Positions 22,250-31,871 are shown, counted from the first letter of the stretch. The stretch is DNA of 49,557 nucleotides from Coriobacteriaceae bacterium (GCA_902363875.1 CABJBO010000014.1:1-49557); one strand, 5' to 3'. Numbers and translations: made by a program. The notes: generated by a model not told the origin, from the letters alone.

Positions 22250-24931
22250 CTAGTCCTCGAGCAGGTCCTCGATAAAGCCGACGCGGTAGTTTTTGAAGAT
22301 GACCTCGCCGCCGTCTTGCGTGGCGTCCAGATCGACATCGCCCATGATGCCAAAATCGTGGTCGCCATCCTCGTCGGCAAAGATCTGGTGCACGTGCCAT
22401 ACGTGCGCGGTCTTCTCGTCGGACTCGTCAATGGAAAACATCGCGGCGCTGCGGGCGTCGCCGTTGGTGAGGATTTCCTCGTGCTGCTCGTGGTAAGCGT
22501 CGAGTGCTTTTTGCCAGCGGATCTCGCTCATGCCCCAGTCGTCGTCGAGCTCGCCCAGGTCGCGAACGTGCTCGCGAGCGGCAAGGGTCACGCGGCGGAA
22601 GAGTGCGTTGCGCACCAGCAACGTGCAGCCTCGGCGGTCCGCCACGACCTCGTCGATGCCCTGTGGCGGTGCGGCATCGAGGGCTGCCGGGTTGCCGGCG
22701 TTCTCCCACTCGTCTACCAGGCTCGAGTCCACCGAGCGCACCACAAAGCCCAGCCACGAGATAATGTCGCGCAGGCGTTCGTCGCGCTTCTCGATGGGCA
22801 CGGTGCGGTCGAGCGAACGATAGGCCTCTGCCAGGTAGCGCAGCAAAATGCCCTCGGAGCGGGCGATGCCGAGCTTTTGAATGTAGCCCTTAAAATCGCT
22901 CGCGCTTTCGAGCATATCGCGCAGGACGCTCTTGGGAGAGAGCTGATAGTCGTTGGCCCAGGGCACTTCCTGGCAGTACTTGTCAAAGGCGGCGTCGAGC
23001 AAATCCTCGAGCGGCTTTTCATACGTGACGTCTTGAATGCGCTCCAGACGCTCCTCATATTCAATGCCGTCGGCTTTCATCTCGGCCATAGCGCGATCGC
23101 GTGCGGCGCGCTCCTGTGCGCGCAGCACCTGCTTGGGATCCTCGAGCGTTGCCTCGACCATTGAGATCAGATCCATGGTATAGGTCTCGCTCTCGGGATC
23201 GAGCAGCTCCAATGCGGCAAGTAAGAACGGCGAGAGCGGCTGATCGAGCGCGAAGTCCTCGGGCAGATCGACCGTCAGCGCATAGTCGATGTCTGGTGCG
23301 GCGTCAGTCGGGGTGTCGGGTGCGGGCGGCACCTCGGTGCGCACGACGACGCCGGAGTCGATGAGCGTGGCGAAGATCTCGTCGGCACGAACCTCGAGCT
23401 TCGCCTTTTCCTCGGGCGTTTGCAGGCTTGTCTCTATGAGGTCGTGCACGCGGGCGCGAGCGTCGCCGCCCTGCTCGACCACGCTAATCACCATGGAGTG
23501 TGTGATGCGAAGGCGCGGCTTGAGTGTTTCGGGCTGCGTCTCGAACAGGCGCTCAAAGGTCTGCTTGTTCCAGGTGACAAAGCCCTCGGGGGCCTTCTTC
23601 TTTTTAATCTTGCGGAGCTTTTTGGGATCGTCGCCCGCCTTGGCCATAAGCTTGGCATTCTCGATCTCGTGCTCGGGTGCCTCGGCGATCACCATGCCCT
23701 CGGTATCGAAGCCCGAGCGACCGGCGCGACCAGCGATCTGATGAAACTCACGGGCGCGCAGGCGACGCATCTTGTAGCCGTCGAACTTGGTGAGCGCGGT
23801 GAGCACCACGGTATGGATGGGTACGTTGATGCCGACGCCGAGCGTATCGGTACCGCAGATGACGGGCAGCAGGCCCTGCTGCGCCAAGCGCTCGACCAGC
23901 AGGCGATAGCGCGGCAACATGCCAGCATGGTGCACGCCGACGCCGCAGCCGAGCAAGCGCTTGAGGATCTTGCCGAAGGCCGTCGAGAAGCTCGTGCCCT
24001 TGGCCGCCTCCTTGATGGCCTCGCGCTGCTCCTTGCTGGCAATACCAAAGTTGGCGAGGGATTGCGCCGTCGCAAGTGCGGCGTCCTGGCTAAAGTGCAC
24101 GATGTAGAGCGGGGCCTCGCCGCGGCGCATTGCGAGCTCGACGGTGCCCTCAAGCGAGGTCGTCACGTAGTCGTAGCTCAGCGGCACGGGGCGTGGGGCA
24201 TCGACGACCAAGTCGCAGGTAGCGCCGGTGTGTTCCTCGAGCGAGGCGGCGATCGCGGTGACATCGCCGAGCGTGGCGCTCATGAGCATGAATTGCGTGT
24301 GGGGCAGGGTGAGCAGCGGCACCTGCCAGGCCCAGCCGCGATCGGGGTCGGCAAAGTAGTGGAACTCGTCCATGGCCACGCAGCCCACGTCGGCGTCCTC
24401 GCCCTCACGCAGTGCATCGTTGGCAAGGATCTCTGCCGTGCAGCAGATGACGGGCGCCTTGGTGTTGATATGCGTGTCGCCGGTGATCATGCCTACGTTA
24501 TCGCGGCCGAGCACCTGTACCAGGTCGAAGAACTTTTCGCTGACCAAGGCCTTGATGGGGGCCGTGTAATAGCAACGTTTGCCCTGCGCCATGCCCATAA
24601 AGAGCATGCCCAGCGCGACGAGAGATTTACCCGATCCGGTCGGTGTGCCTAAAATGACGTGATCGCCGGCAGCCAGATCCATGAGGGCTTCTTCCTGGTG
24701 ATCCCACAGCTCAATGCCGCGATTGCTCGTCCATTCAAAGAAGCGTTCGAAGGCTTGATCGGGCGTGAGCCATGGTTCGGGCTCGCTGCCGTCCTCGGGC
24801 TCCCACCAGGTGGGGGAGAGCGCGCCGAGCGAACCGAACTCTGCCTCGGTTCCCGTGCCGCCCGAGAATGAGCTGGCGGCGCCGGCGCCGGAGACGGTGC
24901 TGGCGGCGGTATCTGTCGTGGTCTGTGCCAT
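22250..24931 (-). CDS. Ski2/Mtr4-like DEAD/DEAH-box helicase (DUF3516 type)
   Basis: An 893-residue superfamily 2 helicase. Motif I is GTPTGSGKS, motif II DEFH, motif III SAT, motif VI QIAGRAGRSG. The C-terminal half (about residue 430 on, with KLRKIKKKKAPEGFVTWNKQTFERLFE) matches the DUF3516 extension of actinobacterial helicases, probably acting on RNA. The first 60 residues are low-complexity Ala/Gly/Ser. The start is placed at the ATG 24931 because the open frame upstream runs into repeat copy 3; the ribosome site (AGAGAAAG) is weak. The 309 bp between this gene and trmB hold repeat copy 3 and no gene. Confidence 0.9.
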   Translation of the reverse strand: MAQTTTDTAASTVSGAGAASSFSGGTGTEAEFGSLGALSPTWWEPEDGSEPEPWLTPDQAFERFFEWTSNRGIELWDHQEEALMDLAAGDHVILGTPTGSGKSLVALGMLFMGMAQGKRCYYTAPIKALVSEKFFDLVQVLGRDNVGMITGDTHINTKAPVICCTAEILANDALREGEDADVGCVAMDEFHYFADPDRGWAWQVPLLTLPHTQFMLMSATLGDVTAIAASLEEHTGATCDLVVDAPRPVPLSYDYVTTSLEGTVELAMRRGEAPLYIVHFSQDAALATAQSLANFGIASKEQREAIKEAAKGTSFSTAFGKILKRLLGCGVGVHHAGMLPRYRLLVERLAQQGLLPVICGTDTLGVGINVPIHTVVLTALTKFDGYKMRRLRAREFHQIAGRAGRSGFDTEGMVIAEAPEHEIENAKLMAKAGDDPKKLRKIKKKKAPEGFVTWNKQTFERLFETQPETLKPRLRITHSMVISVVEQGGDARARVHDLIETSLQTPEEKAKLEVRADEIFATLIDSGVVVRTEVPPAPDTPTDAAPDIDYALTVDLPEDFALDQPLSPFLLAALELLDPESETYTMDLISMVEATLEDPKQVLRAQERAARDRAMAEMKADGIEYEERLERIQDVTYEKPLEDLLDAAFDKYCQEVPWANDYQLSPKSVLRDMLESASDFKGYIQKLGIARSEGILLRYLAEAYRSLDRTVPIEKRDERLRDIISWLGFVVRSVDSSLVDEWENAGNPAALDAAPPQGIDEVVADRRGCTLLVRNALFRRVTLAAREHVRDLGELDDDWGMSEIRWQKALDAYHEQHEEILTNGDARSAAMFSIDESDEKTAHVWHVHQIFADEDGDHDFGIMGDVDLDATQDGGEVIFKNYRVGFIEDLLED

Positions 24932-25052
24932 GTGTTTGCTTTCTCTCGCGATTGTCCGCCAACTATTATGGCGTAGCGGCGGCGCGGGGTGCCAGCGCGC
25001 GAGAAAATGCAGGAAATGGGCGTTCTGCCCAGCCGTTTGGTGCAGTTGCCAG

Positions 25053-25175
25053 CTAAGTGAGTAGACTTTTTGCAATATCGCGAGCACATGGCTTTTGCGC
25101 AAGGGCTCTACCTGCGGTTTTAGTTTTCGCTATGCGGGTTGTGCTTGGCTATTGCTAAAAAGTCTACTCACTTAG
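25053..25175 (+). repeat. 123-bp structured palindromic repeat, copy 3
   Basis: Ends are a perfect 19-bp inverted repeat (CTAAGTGAGTAGACTTTTT and its complement). The stem goes on inward: GCAATA pairs with TATTGC, and CGAGCACA with TGTGCTTG (one G-T pair). These inner bases differ from copies 1 and 2, yet still pair. TTTTGCGCAAG and TCTACCTGCGGTTTT are kept. Here it lies between two minus-strand genes and in the opposite sense to them, not at the end of a coding sequence. Confidence 0.85.
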
Positions 25176-25240
25176 GTCTGAGGATCGTTCGCTGGCGCTT
25201 ATTTGCGCTTGTCTGCCGATGCCGCGACCATCAGAAGCCC

Positions 25241-26080
25241 CTAGGACTCCTGCGGTAAGCGCTTCTTGCCCTTGCGGGCGCGGTTTCTAAAGTTCTCGAC
25301 GGCTTCTTCCATGCCCAGAGGCACATAGGTGAGCTCATCGAGGTTATCGGGCAGGTAGCAGGCAAGACTTTGCTCCTGCATGCGACCCGCTGTGAGCTGT
25401 TCGTCGGTGGGCTGCGCGCCGGGTGTGGCGCAAATGCCATAGACGACGGCACCCATATCGCGGGTGCGCTGCTCGTATTCGGTCTCGGGGTGCTCGGGAT
25501 GGTCGCGACGGACGTCGTCACTTGCCCACAGCGTGTCGTAGCCGGCCGCGGCAAACTGCCCCAGGGCGTAGTCGCGTAGTGGCTTGCTGTCGGTGCGCAG
25601 CGTGACGGTGGCGCCGGCTGCAAAGAGCGGGCGGTAGAGCATCAAATGGTCGACATGGACGAGTCGTTTTTTGGCGTATTTGGCCTTGGGCTGCGGCGTG
25701 GGAAAGTTGATGGTGATGGCATCGAGCTCGCCTGCGGCAAACAGCTGCGGCAGCGATGCAGCGCCTCGGGGCAGGACGAGTGCGTTGGTCAGTTCCTGCT
25801 CGCAGATTTTCTGCGCGGCATAGGCGATGCAGATGGGCTCCTGGTCCATACCGATAAAGAGCGTGTTTGGCTCGTTGACCGCGCGCTCTACAAGGTAGGT
25901 TCCCTTGCCGCAGCCAAGATCCAGGTGCAGGTGTTCGAAAGGCTTGCTGCCAACTGGCGCGCAAGCCGCGCGCCAATCTCCGACATAGGCCTCGGGGTTC
26001 GTCTCAATCGCATTGGCGTAGCGCTCCAGGCGCTCCTCGAGCACAAAGTTCTTAGGGGTGCGAACGTGAACGGCTCCCAT
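25241..26080 (-). CDS. trmB: tRNA (guanine-N7-)-methyltransferase TrmB-like
   Basis: A 279-residue class I methyltransferase. The SAM site is LHLDLGCGKGTYL. The TrmB catalytic block, normally NFPDPWPK, is INFPTPQPKAKYAKKRL, and the C-terminal TEYEQRTRDMG corresponds to the conserved TxYE. It methylates N7 of G46 in the tRNA variable loop. Asp-to-Thr and Trp-to-Gln changes in the NFP block are notable; whether they are lineage-typical cannot be told here. About 40-60 residues longer than E. coli-type TrmB, partly at the C-terminus. CAAGGAG precedes the ATG. Confidence 0.87.
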   Translation of the reverse strand: MGAVHVRTPKNFVLEERLERYANAIETNPEAYVGDWRAACAPVGSKPFEHLHLDLGCGKGTYLVERAVNEPNTLFIGMDQEPICIAYAAQKICEQELTNALVLPRGAASLPQLFAAGELDAITINFPTPQPKAKYAKKRLVHVDHLMLYRPLFAAGATVTLRTDSKPLRDYALGQFAAAGYDTLWASDDVRRDHPEHPETEYEQRTRDMGAVVYGICATPGAQPTDEQLTAGRMQEQSLACYLPDNLDELTYVPLGMEEAVENFRNRARKGKKRLPQES

Positions 26081-26197
26081 GAGGCTCCTTGGTCATAAGT
26101 ATGGAACGCATAGCTACGCGTTCCGTCAATGGGTTGAAAAGGGCGGGCATAGCTTGCCCAAAAGATGCGATGCGGCTCGGCGGCGAGTTGTCGATGC

Positions 26198-27070
26198 CTA
26201 CAGGCGCTTGAGAATCACATAGCGGTTGAGATCGCCGCTGCGACCGTCGGCATGGAAGCGCTCAAGCTCGCGCACGGGGACCTCGCCGCTCTTGTAGAAC
26301 GTACGGACGCCACGCACCAGATCGGTGATCTGCTGATCGTCAAAGTGATGGCAATAGCGGTAGGCGTGGCGGTCGTTTTGCCAGCCAATGAGGTGGTCGC
26401 CGGCTTCAAACTGCGCGGAATCGTAACCCTCAAACGGTGGGGTGAGCTCGGCGCGGGCTTCGGCTCGAACGGCCTTGCGCGCCATGCGCTCGTCGTTCAT
26501 AAACTCCCAAAAGCTGATGGCGATGATGCCGCCCGGGCGTGTCTGACGCACCAGGGCGTCGAGCACGCGTACGCGGTACTCGCATGACGGCACGTGGTGC
26601 ATAAAGCCAAAACAGACCGATATTTCGGCGAGCGGGGCGTCGAAAAGCACATCGGGTGTCTCGGCGGGGTTGAGCTTCATGAGGGCATCGAGCACATCGA
26701 GTTCCTGGAAGTGCAGGTTGGGAATGCGCAGCGCGTGGCCATGTGCATCGATGGCCAGGTCTTGGCACGAGTCGACGCCGTAGAACTCAAACGGGCAGCT
26801 GGCATCTGCCGAGGGGTTTGCGCCGTCGACGCCCTTGGCGGCAAGTGCGCCGCCGGCGGCAAAGTTCTCGAATCGCATATTGCCGCAGGCAAGATCGAAG
26901 ACGCGGACGGGATGCTCAATCGTGGCGACATCGAGCTGTTCGAGCGCGATGTCCATGGTGCGCACCCAGCCGGGCCACGGGGCCTGGCGCGTATCGGAGA
27001 AGGAGGCGGAGTGCTCGCGATAGAACGTGTTGTTGAGCTGGATGAGCGACGAGGCGAAATCGCGGTTCAC
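26198..27070 (-). CDS. Trm9-like SAM-dependent methyltransferase
   Basis: A 290-residue class I methyltransferase. Several blocks recall eukaryotic Trm9/ALKBH8: YREHSASFSDTRQAPWPGW near the N-terminus, FDLACGNMRF as SAM motif I, CFGFMHHVPSCEYRVRVLDAL with the HH pair, RPGGIIAISFWEF, GDHLIGWQ and a C-terminal NRYVILKRL. Trm9 methylates cm5U to mcm5U at tRNA wobble uridine after Elp3 has acted. An Elp3 gene lies 2 kb away (29057). The start is GTG 27070, nine bases after AAGGGAG; the ATG at 27118 is a weaker choice. The precise substrate is inference. Confidence 0.72.
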   Translation of the reverse strand: MNRDFASSLIQLNNTFYREHSASFSDTRQAPWPGWVRTMDIALEQLDVATIEHPVRVFDLACGNMRFENFAAGGALAAKGVDGANPSADASCPFEFYGVDSCQDLAIDAHGHALRIPNLHFQELDVLDALMKLNPAETPDVLFDAPLAEISVCFGFMHHVPSCEYRVRVLDALVRQTRPGGIIAISFWEFMNDERMARKAVRAEARAELTPPFEGYDSAQFEAGDHLIGWQNDRHAYRYCHHFDDQQITDLVRGVRTFYKSGEVPVRELERFHADGRSGDLNRYVILKRL

Positions 27071-27337
27071 GGCGCGGAACTCCCTTCGTTGGCGGTGCGG
27101 AATAAACAGTACGACCATACTACCGTTAACGCCGCAACGGGGACAACCAAGCTACGGGTCATTGCTTTGTTTGGACACATTTCCGCAGCTCATATGCACT
27201 CGCAACCGCCGGTTGTCAAAAATCTCACTAGAATAGGTGGCGTGCTTTTGGCGGTGGCGGATAGATTTTTAACTGTGCAAGGCGCCTTAAGAACAAAAAC
27301 GGTCCGGCGGCACGGCTGGCATCACATAGGAGGAACC

Positions 27338-28060
27338 ATGAATGTAGAAACTGCGCAGCGGCTCGCCGACCTTCGCCGCAGCAAAGGCTTTAGTCAAGAA
27401 GGGCTGGCACGAAAGCTGGGACTGTCGCGCCAAGCGGTCAGCAAATGGGAGCGCGCGGAGAGCTCGCCCGATACCGAGAACCTGATTTCGCTCGCCAAGC
27501 TCTATGGTGTGAGTCTGGATGAGCTGCTCAATCCGAGCGATGAGATCGAGGACGATATCGAGTTTGAGAACGAGGACCGCGCCCGTCAGCGCGAGGCCGA
27601 GGCGGCGGAGCGTGCCCGTACCCACGAGGCGGCGGCACGCGCTACCGAGGCGGCAACGCAGGCGAGTGATGCTGCGGCCAAGGCGGCGCAAGCGGCAAGC
27701 TGGAGTGCACAGGCCGCCAATGCCGCTACGGCGCAGGCGACGAGTGGCGGTGCGGTTGGCTCGACTCCGGTGAAGGGCCCGTTCCAGTCGTTCCCGTATT
27801 GGGCTGTGTGTTGGCTGCTGTTCTTTTTGCTGATGTTCCCGTTTGGTGCCGGCCCCTTTGCCGCGCTGATCTTCTTTACGATTCCCATCTATCACTGGGT
27901 GGCGCGTGCACTCGATGGTGATTGGGCGCGCGGGGATATTCAGGTTGGTTCGGCACCGGTGACGGCTAGGACTCAGGTGCAGGATGCTTCCGCTGCGGTT
28001 GATGCTGGCGTGGCTACCGCGACTACCGCTGGCCCGATCGCCAAAGAGGGTGATGAATGA
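27338..28060 (+). CDS. XRE-family regulator with C-terminal membrane anchor
   Basis: A 240-residue protein. Residues 1-65 are a Cro/C1-type helix-turn-helix (FSQEGLARKLGLSRQAVSKWERAES). Residues about 80-140 are an Ala/Glu/Arg-rich helix. Two hydrophobic segments at about 150-190 (WAVCWLLFFLLMFPF and AALIFFTIPIYHWV) anchor it in the membrane. AGGAGG precedes the ATG. Its stop codon overlaps the start of the next gene (ATGA), so the two are translationally coupled. Such HTH-membrane proteins beside DUF4097 proteins are usually thought to sense envelope state; here that is inference. Confidence 0.85.
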   Translation: MNVETAQRLADLRRSKGFSQEGLARKLGLSRQAVSKWERAESSPDTENLISLAKLYGVSLDELLNPSDEIEDDIEFENEDRARQREAEAAERARTHEAAARATEAATQASDAAAKAAQAASWSAQAANAATAQATSGGAVGSTPVKGPFQSFPYWAVCWLLFFLLMFPFGAGPFAALIFFTIPIYHWVARALDGDWARGDIQVGSAPVTARTQVQDASAAVDAGVATATTAGPIAKEGDE

Positions 28061-28959
28061 TGAAGCTTTCGCATGAATCCAAGGTACGCTTGAGCGTTGG
28101 CATCGGAGCGTTCGTGCTCATTGTTGGGCTTGTATTTGGCGTTTCGCGGACATTGATTCATTTTGATGGCCCGTGGGATCTCGACGATGTTGTATCCGGC
28201 CTGTCCGGTAGGGACGATGTGGTTGACGATGACGATTTTATGAACGATGGCGGCGGCTATTCCGCTCAGCCTCAGCAGCTTTCGAGTACGACTTTTGATG
28301 CCGATATGTTCCGCTACCTCGATTTCGATATCAATGCGGGTTCGGTGGACGTCAAGGTTGTTGATGGCAACAAGGCTCGCGTTATCGAGCGGGGGCGCGT
28401 TGCCAAGGGTATGGATGCCTCCAAGGCCGCGGCGCAAAACATCGCATCCGTCGAGGACTCGACGCTTAAGGTTTCCCAGTTTGGAAGTGATGACGGTAAG
28501 GCAATCGATCGCTCGGTTACGGTTGAGCTGCCGCGCCGTGTTGCCGAACATCTGAAGGGGATCAACGCGCACGTGGGCTCGGGTGATTTGCAGATTGCCG
28601 GTGTCATCTGTGATGGTTTTGACCTTTTCCTGGGTGCGGGAGATGTAGAGTTTACAGGCAGCGTGACTGATGCGCTCAGTGCTGAGGTCGGTTCGGGCGA
28701 TGTGACGTTCGAGCTCTACCAGGCCCCCGCGAAGTCGATGGACGTAAGCGTGGACTCGGGCGATGTGGAGATAACGGTTCCAAACTCTACGGGCTTTAAG
28801 GCGAGCCTCACCGTGGGCAGTGGTGACTTCGAGAGCGATTTCCTTCCGCTTGGCTACGATGGCGAGACCATATTGAATCTTGAATTCGACAACGGTGATA
28901 AGTCAGCCACGTATCGTTTTAAGGTCGGTTCGGGCGACATGTCGTTTGATCCGGAGTGA
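28057..28959 (+). CDS. membrane-anchored DUF4097 beta-repeat protein
   Basis: A 300-residue protein with one N-terminal transmembrane segment (about residues 12-32), an acidic linker and a DUF4097 domain: repeated short strands ending in VGSGD, GAGD or SGDV (at least six), which form a beta-helix outside the membrane. The function of DUF4097 is not known; it often accompanies regulators of the envelope. Coupled to the XRE gene by ATGA overlap. Confidence 0.88.
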   Translation: MMKLSHESKVRLSVGIGAFVLIVGLVFGVSRTLIHFDGPWDLDDVVSGLSGRDDVVDDDDFMNDGGGYSAQPQQLSSTTFDADMFRYLDFDINAGSVDVKVVDGNKARVIERGRVAKGMDASKAAAQNIASVEDSTLKVSQFGSDDGKAIDRSVTVELPRRVAEHLKGINAHVGSGDLQIAGVICDGFDLFLGAGDVEFTGSVTDALSAEVGSGDVTFELYQAPAKSMDVSVDSGDVEITVPNSTGFKASLTVGSGDFESDFLPLGYDGETILNLEFDNGDKSATYRFKVGSGDMSFDPE

Positions 28960-29006
28960 CATGAGGTTTTCGGAGATCGGTACATATAGGCACGCTCTTT
29001 GATGGA

Positions 29007-29036
29007 GGCGCCGGAGCCCGTCACGGCTCCGGCGCC
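29007..29036 (+). terminator. intrinsic terminator after the DUF4097 gene
   Basis: A perfect 12-bp stem (GGCGCCGGAGCC/GGCTCCGGCGCC), 6-nt loop, then TTTGCCTTT. Confidence 0.85.
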
Positions 29037-29056
29037 TTTGCCTTTACAATGGGGGC

Positions 29057-30964
29057 ATGGAACAGATTATCTTGAACATACTCGAGGCTCTGCGTCGCGG
29101 TGAGACCGTGGACGACAAGGCGCTCGTCAAACTGATACATGCCGAGGCGCGCCGTGAGGGTGCCGACAAACGCGATTTGGCCAAGCGCCGTCTGCTGCCG
29201 TTCTACCAGCGGGTTAAACGTGAGGAGCCGGCTCGGTGGGCTGCGTGGAATGTCGATTCCGATCTGGAACGCCAACTGCTGCAGGTGCTGCGCATGAAGC
29301 CGCGCCGCACGGCTTCGGGCGTGGCGACCATTACCGTTATCACCAAGCCCTGGCCATGCTCGGGCGATTGCCTATTTTGTCCCAACGATCTGCGCATGCC
29401 CAAGAGCTATCTGCACGCTGAGCCGGCGTGTGCCCGTGCGGAGCAAAACTGCTTCGATCCGTATCTGCAGGTGAGCGCTCGTCTGACCGCGCTTTCGCAG
29501 ATGGGGCATGCGACCGACAAGATAGAGCTCATCGTGCTCGGTGGTACCTGGAGCGACTATCCGCAAGGGTATCAGGCATGGTTTATGTCGGAGCTCTTCC
29601 GTGCGCTCAATGACGATGCCGTCGCCGGCGTGGCGGCAAACCCCATGTTGGCGCGTCCGGGCATCAGCCGTGCCGAGGCAGGGCGCCTGCTCGATGATGC
29701 TCCCGCCGATGCCCTGCCGCCGGTGGTAACAGAGCGCCGCGAGCGCTATCGGGCTGCCGGCATTGCGACCGACGAGGCCGAGCTTGCGAGCGGTGTTGCC
29801 GACGAGCAAGAGCACGTGGATGTTGCTGTGGGCGGCTACAACCGCGCGGTGCGTCGTCTGTACGGCCCTGGCACGCCGTGGGGCGAGGTTGCCGAGTGGC
29901 AGACCGCCACGATGGAGGAACTCGAGCGGCAGCAGCGCATCAACGAGACGGCGAAGCATCGCGTGGTGGGGCTCGTTATCGAGACGCGCCCCGATGCTGT
30001 GACACCGCAGGCGCTCACACTCATCCGCCGCCTGGGCTGCACCAAGATTCAGATGGGTATCCAGAGCCTCGACCAGCATTTGCTCGATATCAACGAACGT
30101 CGCATTTCGGTGGCGCAGATCGAGCGGGCGTTTTCGCTCGCGCGCCTGTTTGGCTTTAAAATCCACGCGCATTTTATGCTCAACTTGCTGGGCGCCACGC
30201 CTGAGGGGGACAAGCGCGACTACGAGCGCTTTATGGCCGAAGGGGCCTTTATGCCCGACGAGGTCAAGGTCTACCCGTGTGCGCTCATCGAGGGTTCGCG
30301 CCTGGTGGGTTGTTACGAGCGTGGCGAGTGGCGCCCCTATACCGAGGAAGAGCTGCTCGATGTATTGGCCGACGACATCGTGGTGACGCCGGCGTTCTGC
30401 CGCATTAGCCGCATGATTCGCGACTTTAGTTCCGATGACATCATGGTGGGCAACAAGAAGCCCAACCTGCGTCAGCTCGTCGAGAACCGCCTGGCTGCTC
30501 GGGGTGACGGTGCGACGGTGCGTGAGATTCGCTATCGCGAGATCAGCACGGCGGGTGCCGACTTGGATAAGCTATCTCTTGATGAGGAAGTAGCGTACGA
30601 GACGCCGGTGACTTACGAGCGCTTTTTGCAGTGGGTGACGCCGCGGGGCAAGATCGCGGGCTTTTTGCGGTTGTCGCTGCCCGATCGCGCTTTTGTTGCC
30701 GCACATGCGGACGAGCTGCCGACGATGCCGGACGAGGCGATGATTCGTGAGGTGCACGTTTATGGTATGGCGGCACGTGTGGGCGATCAGGGCCAGGCAG
30801 CGCAGCACCATGGATTGGGACGTTTGCTCGTGGAGCGTGCGTGCCAGATAGCTCGGGACGCTGGCTATACGTACATCAACGTGATCAGCGCGATCGGTAC
30901 GCGCGAGTACTATCGCCATCTTGGATTTTATGACCATGGCCTTTATCTGCAAAAGGAGCTCTAG
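29057..30964 (+). CDS. elp3: Elp3: radical SAM/acetyltransferase, tRNA wobble-uridine modification
   Basis: A 635-residue bacterial Elp3. The radical SAM cluster ligands are Cys101, Cys105 and Cys108 (KPWPCSGDCLFCPN). The middle holds IQMGIQSLD and the strand order of the Elp3 radical SAM barrel; the C-terminus is a GNAT domain (AQHHGLGRLLVERACQIARDAGY, split here). Elp3 uses acetyl-CoA and SAM to add a carboxymethyl group to C5 of U34 in tRNA. Bacterial forms work without the other Elongator subunits. It is followed directly by the spermidine-synthase-like gene (ATG abuts its stop codon). Confidence 0.93.
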   Translation: MEQIILNILEALRRGETVDDKALVKLIHAEARREGADKRDLAKRRLLPFYQRVKREEPARWAAWNVDSDLERQLLQVLRMKPRRTASGVATITVITKPWPCSGDCLFCPNDLRMPKSYLHAEPACARAEQNCFDPYLQVSARLTALSQMGHATDKIELIVLGGTWSDYPQGYQAWFMSELFRALNDDAVAGVAANPMLARPGISRAEAGRLLDDAPADALPPVVTERRERYRAAGIATDEAELASGVADEQEHVDVAVGGYNRAVRRLYGPGTPWGEVAEWQTATMEELERQQRINETAKHRVVGLVIETRPDAVTPQALTLIRRLGCTKIQMGIQSLDQHLLDINERRISVAQIERAFSLARLFGFKIHAHFMLNLLGATPEGDKRDYERFMAEGAFMPDEVKVYPCALIEGSRLVGCYERGEWRPYTEEELLDVLADDIVVTPAFCRISRMIRDFSSDDIMVGNKKPNLRQLVENRLAARGDGATVREIRYREISTAGADLDKLSLDEEVAYETPVTYERFLQWVTPRGKIAGFLRLSLPDRAFVAAHADELPTMPDEAMIREVHVYGMAARVGDQGQAAQHHGLGRLLVERACQIARDAGYTYINVISAIGTREYYRHLGFYDHGLYLQKEL

Positions 30965-31844
30965 ATGAACAAGCCGAGTGTTTCTGCCGGCGTCGTTGCC
31001 GGCGTTGCTCTGGGAGCCGCGGCGCTTGGTGCGGCCGCTGTCGCTGTTCGTGCTGCCTGTCTGCAGGTCGCGAGGACCCGCAATGGGCTGGCACGTGTGA
31101 AGCGCGTGCACGATGAGGGCGGCGACGAAGTTCGCGTATTGGTGCAAGGCAGCGTCTACCAAAGCGCGAGTTACGTTGGCGAGCGCTGGGCGGAGCCCGT
31201 CTTTGCGTACTATCGCGCGTTTGACGACGTGTTTGAGGCCGAGGATGCGATGCGCGACGCTTATGGTCACGGTATCAACCGTATGCTTATGCTAGGTGGC
31301 GGCGGGTTTGCCTATCCCAAATTTGCGCTGATGTCGCACAAGGTCCTGCGCATGGACGTCATCGAGTATGACGGAGAGATAACGCGCTTGGCGCGCCGTT
31401 GGTTCTATCTGGATGAACTGGAGCACGCGGTGGGCGATCGCCTGCGGGTGATTACCGCTGAGGCTCGCTCGTATCTGGGTGTGACGAGCGTGGGCCATCG
31501 TCGCTATGACGTGGTCGTGAGCGATTACTTTGGCGGTGCCGAGCCCGTGCGCGAGCTGGCGACCGTTGAGGCGCTGCGCCTGGTGCGGGGCAGCCTGAAC
31601 CCCGGGGGGTATCTACGTGGCCAATATCGTGAGCGCAAACGAGGGGAGCGATGTGACGTTCCTTCGCGACTGCGCTGCCACGGCACTCGAGGTATTCGTC
31701 CACGCCTGGGTGGTCCCATGTGGCGATGCGAAGTTCAGCGGCGAGGAAAACTACCTGCTCATCGCCAGCGACGGCGACTACGCCTTTGCCGAAGCCGTGC
31801 CCTTCGACACCGACTTCCTCGGCACCGTCCTTCACGACAAGTAA
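30965..31844 (+). pseudogene. spermidine-synthase-like gene with a frameshift in a G6 tract
   Basis: The first 215 or so codons encode an N-terminal membrane helix and a methyltransferase-like fold (LMLGGGGFAYPK, the SAM-type loop; YDVVVSDYFGG), as in bacterial spermidine-synthase-like membrane proteins. At 31604-31609 (GGGGGG) the frame breaks. Removing one G gives LNPGG-IYVANIVSANEG and continues to a stop at 31842-31844 with an intact C-terminal domain (FLRDCAATALEVFVHAW). In the frame as given the protein would run on with nonsense residues to 32092, into the convergent helicase. Either a real mutation, a slippage site or a sequencing error. GGAG precedes the ATG, coupled to elp3. Confidence 0.8.
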
Positions 31845-31871
31845 GTCTCCCCGTCCCAAAAAAGACTGGTC

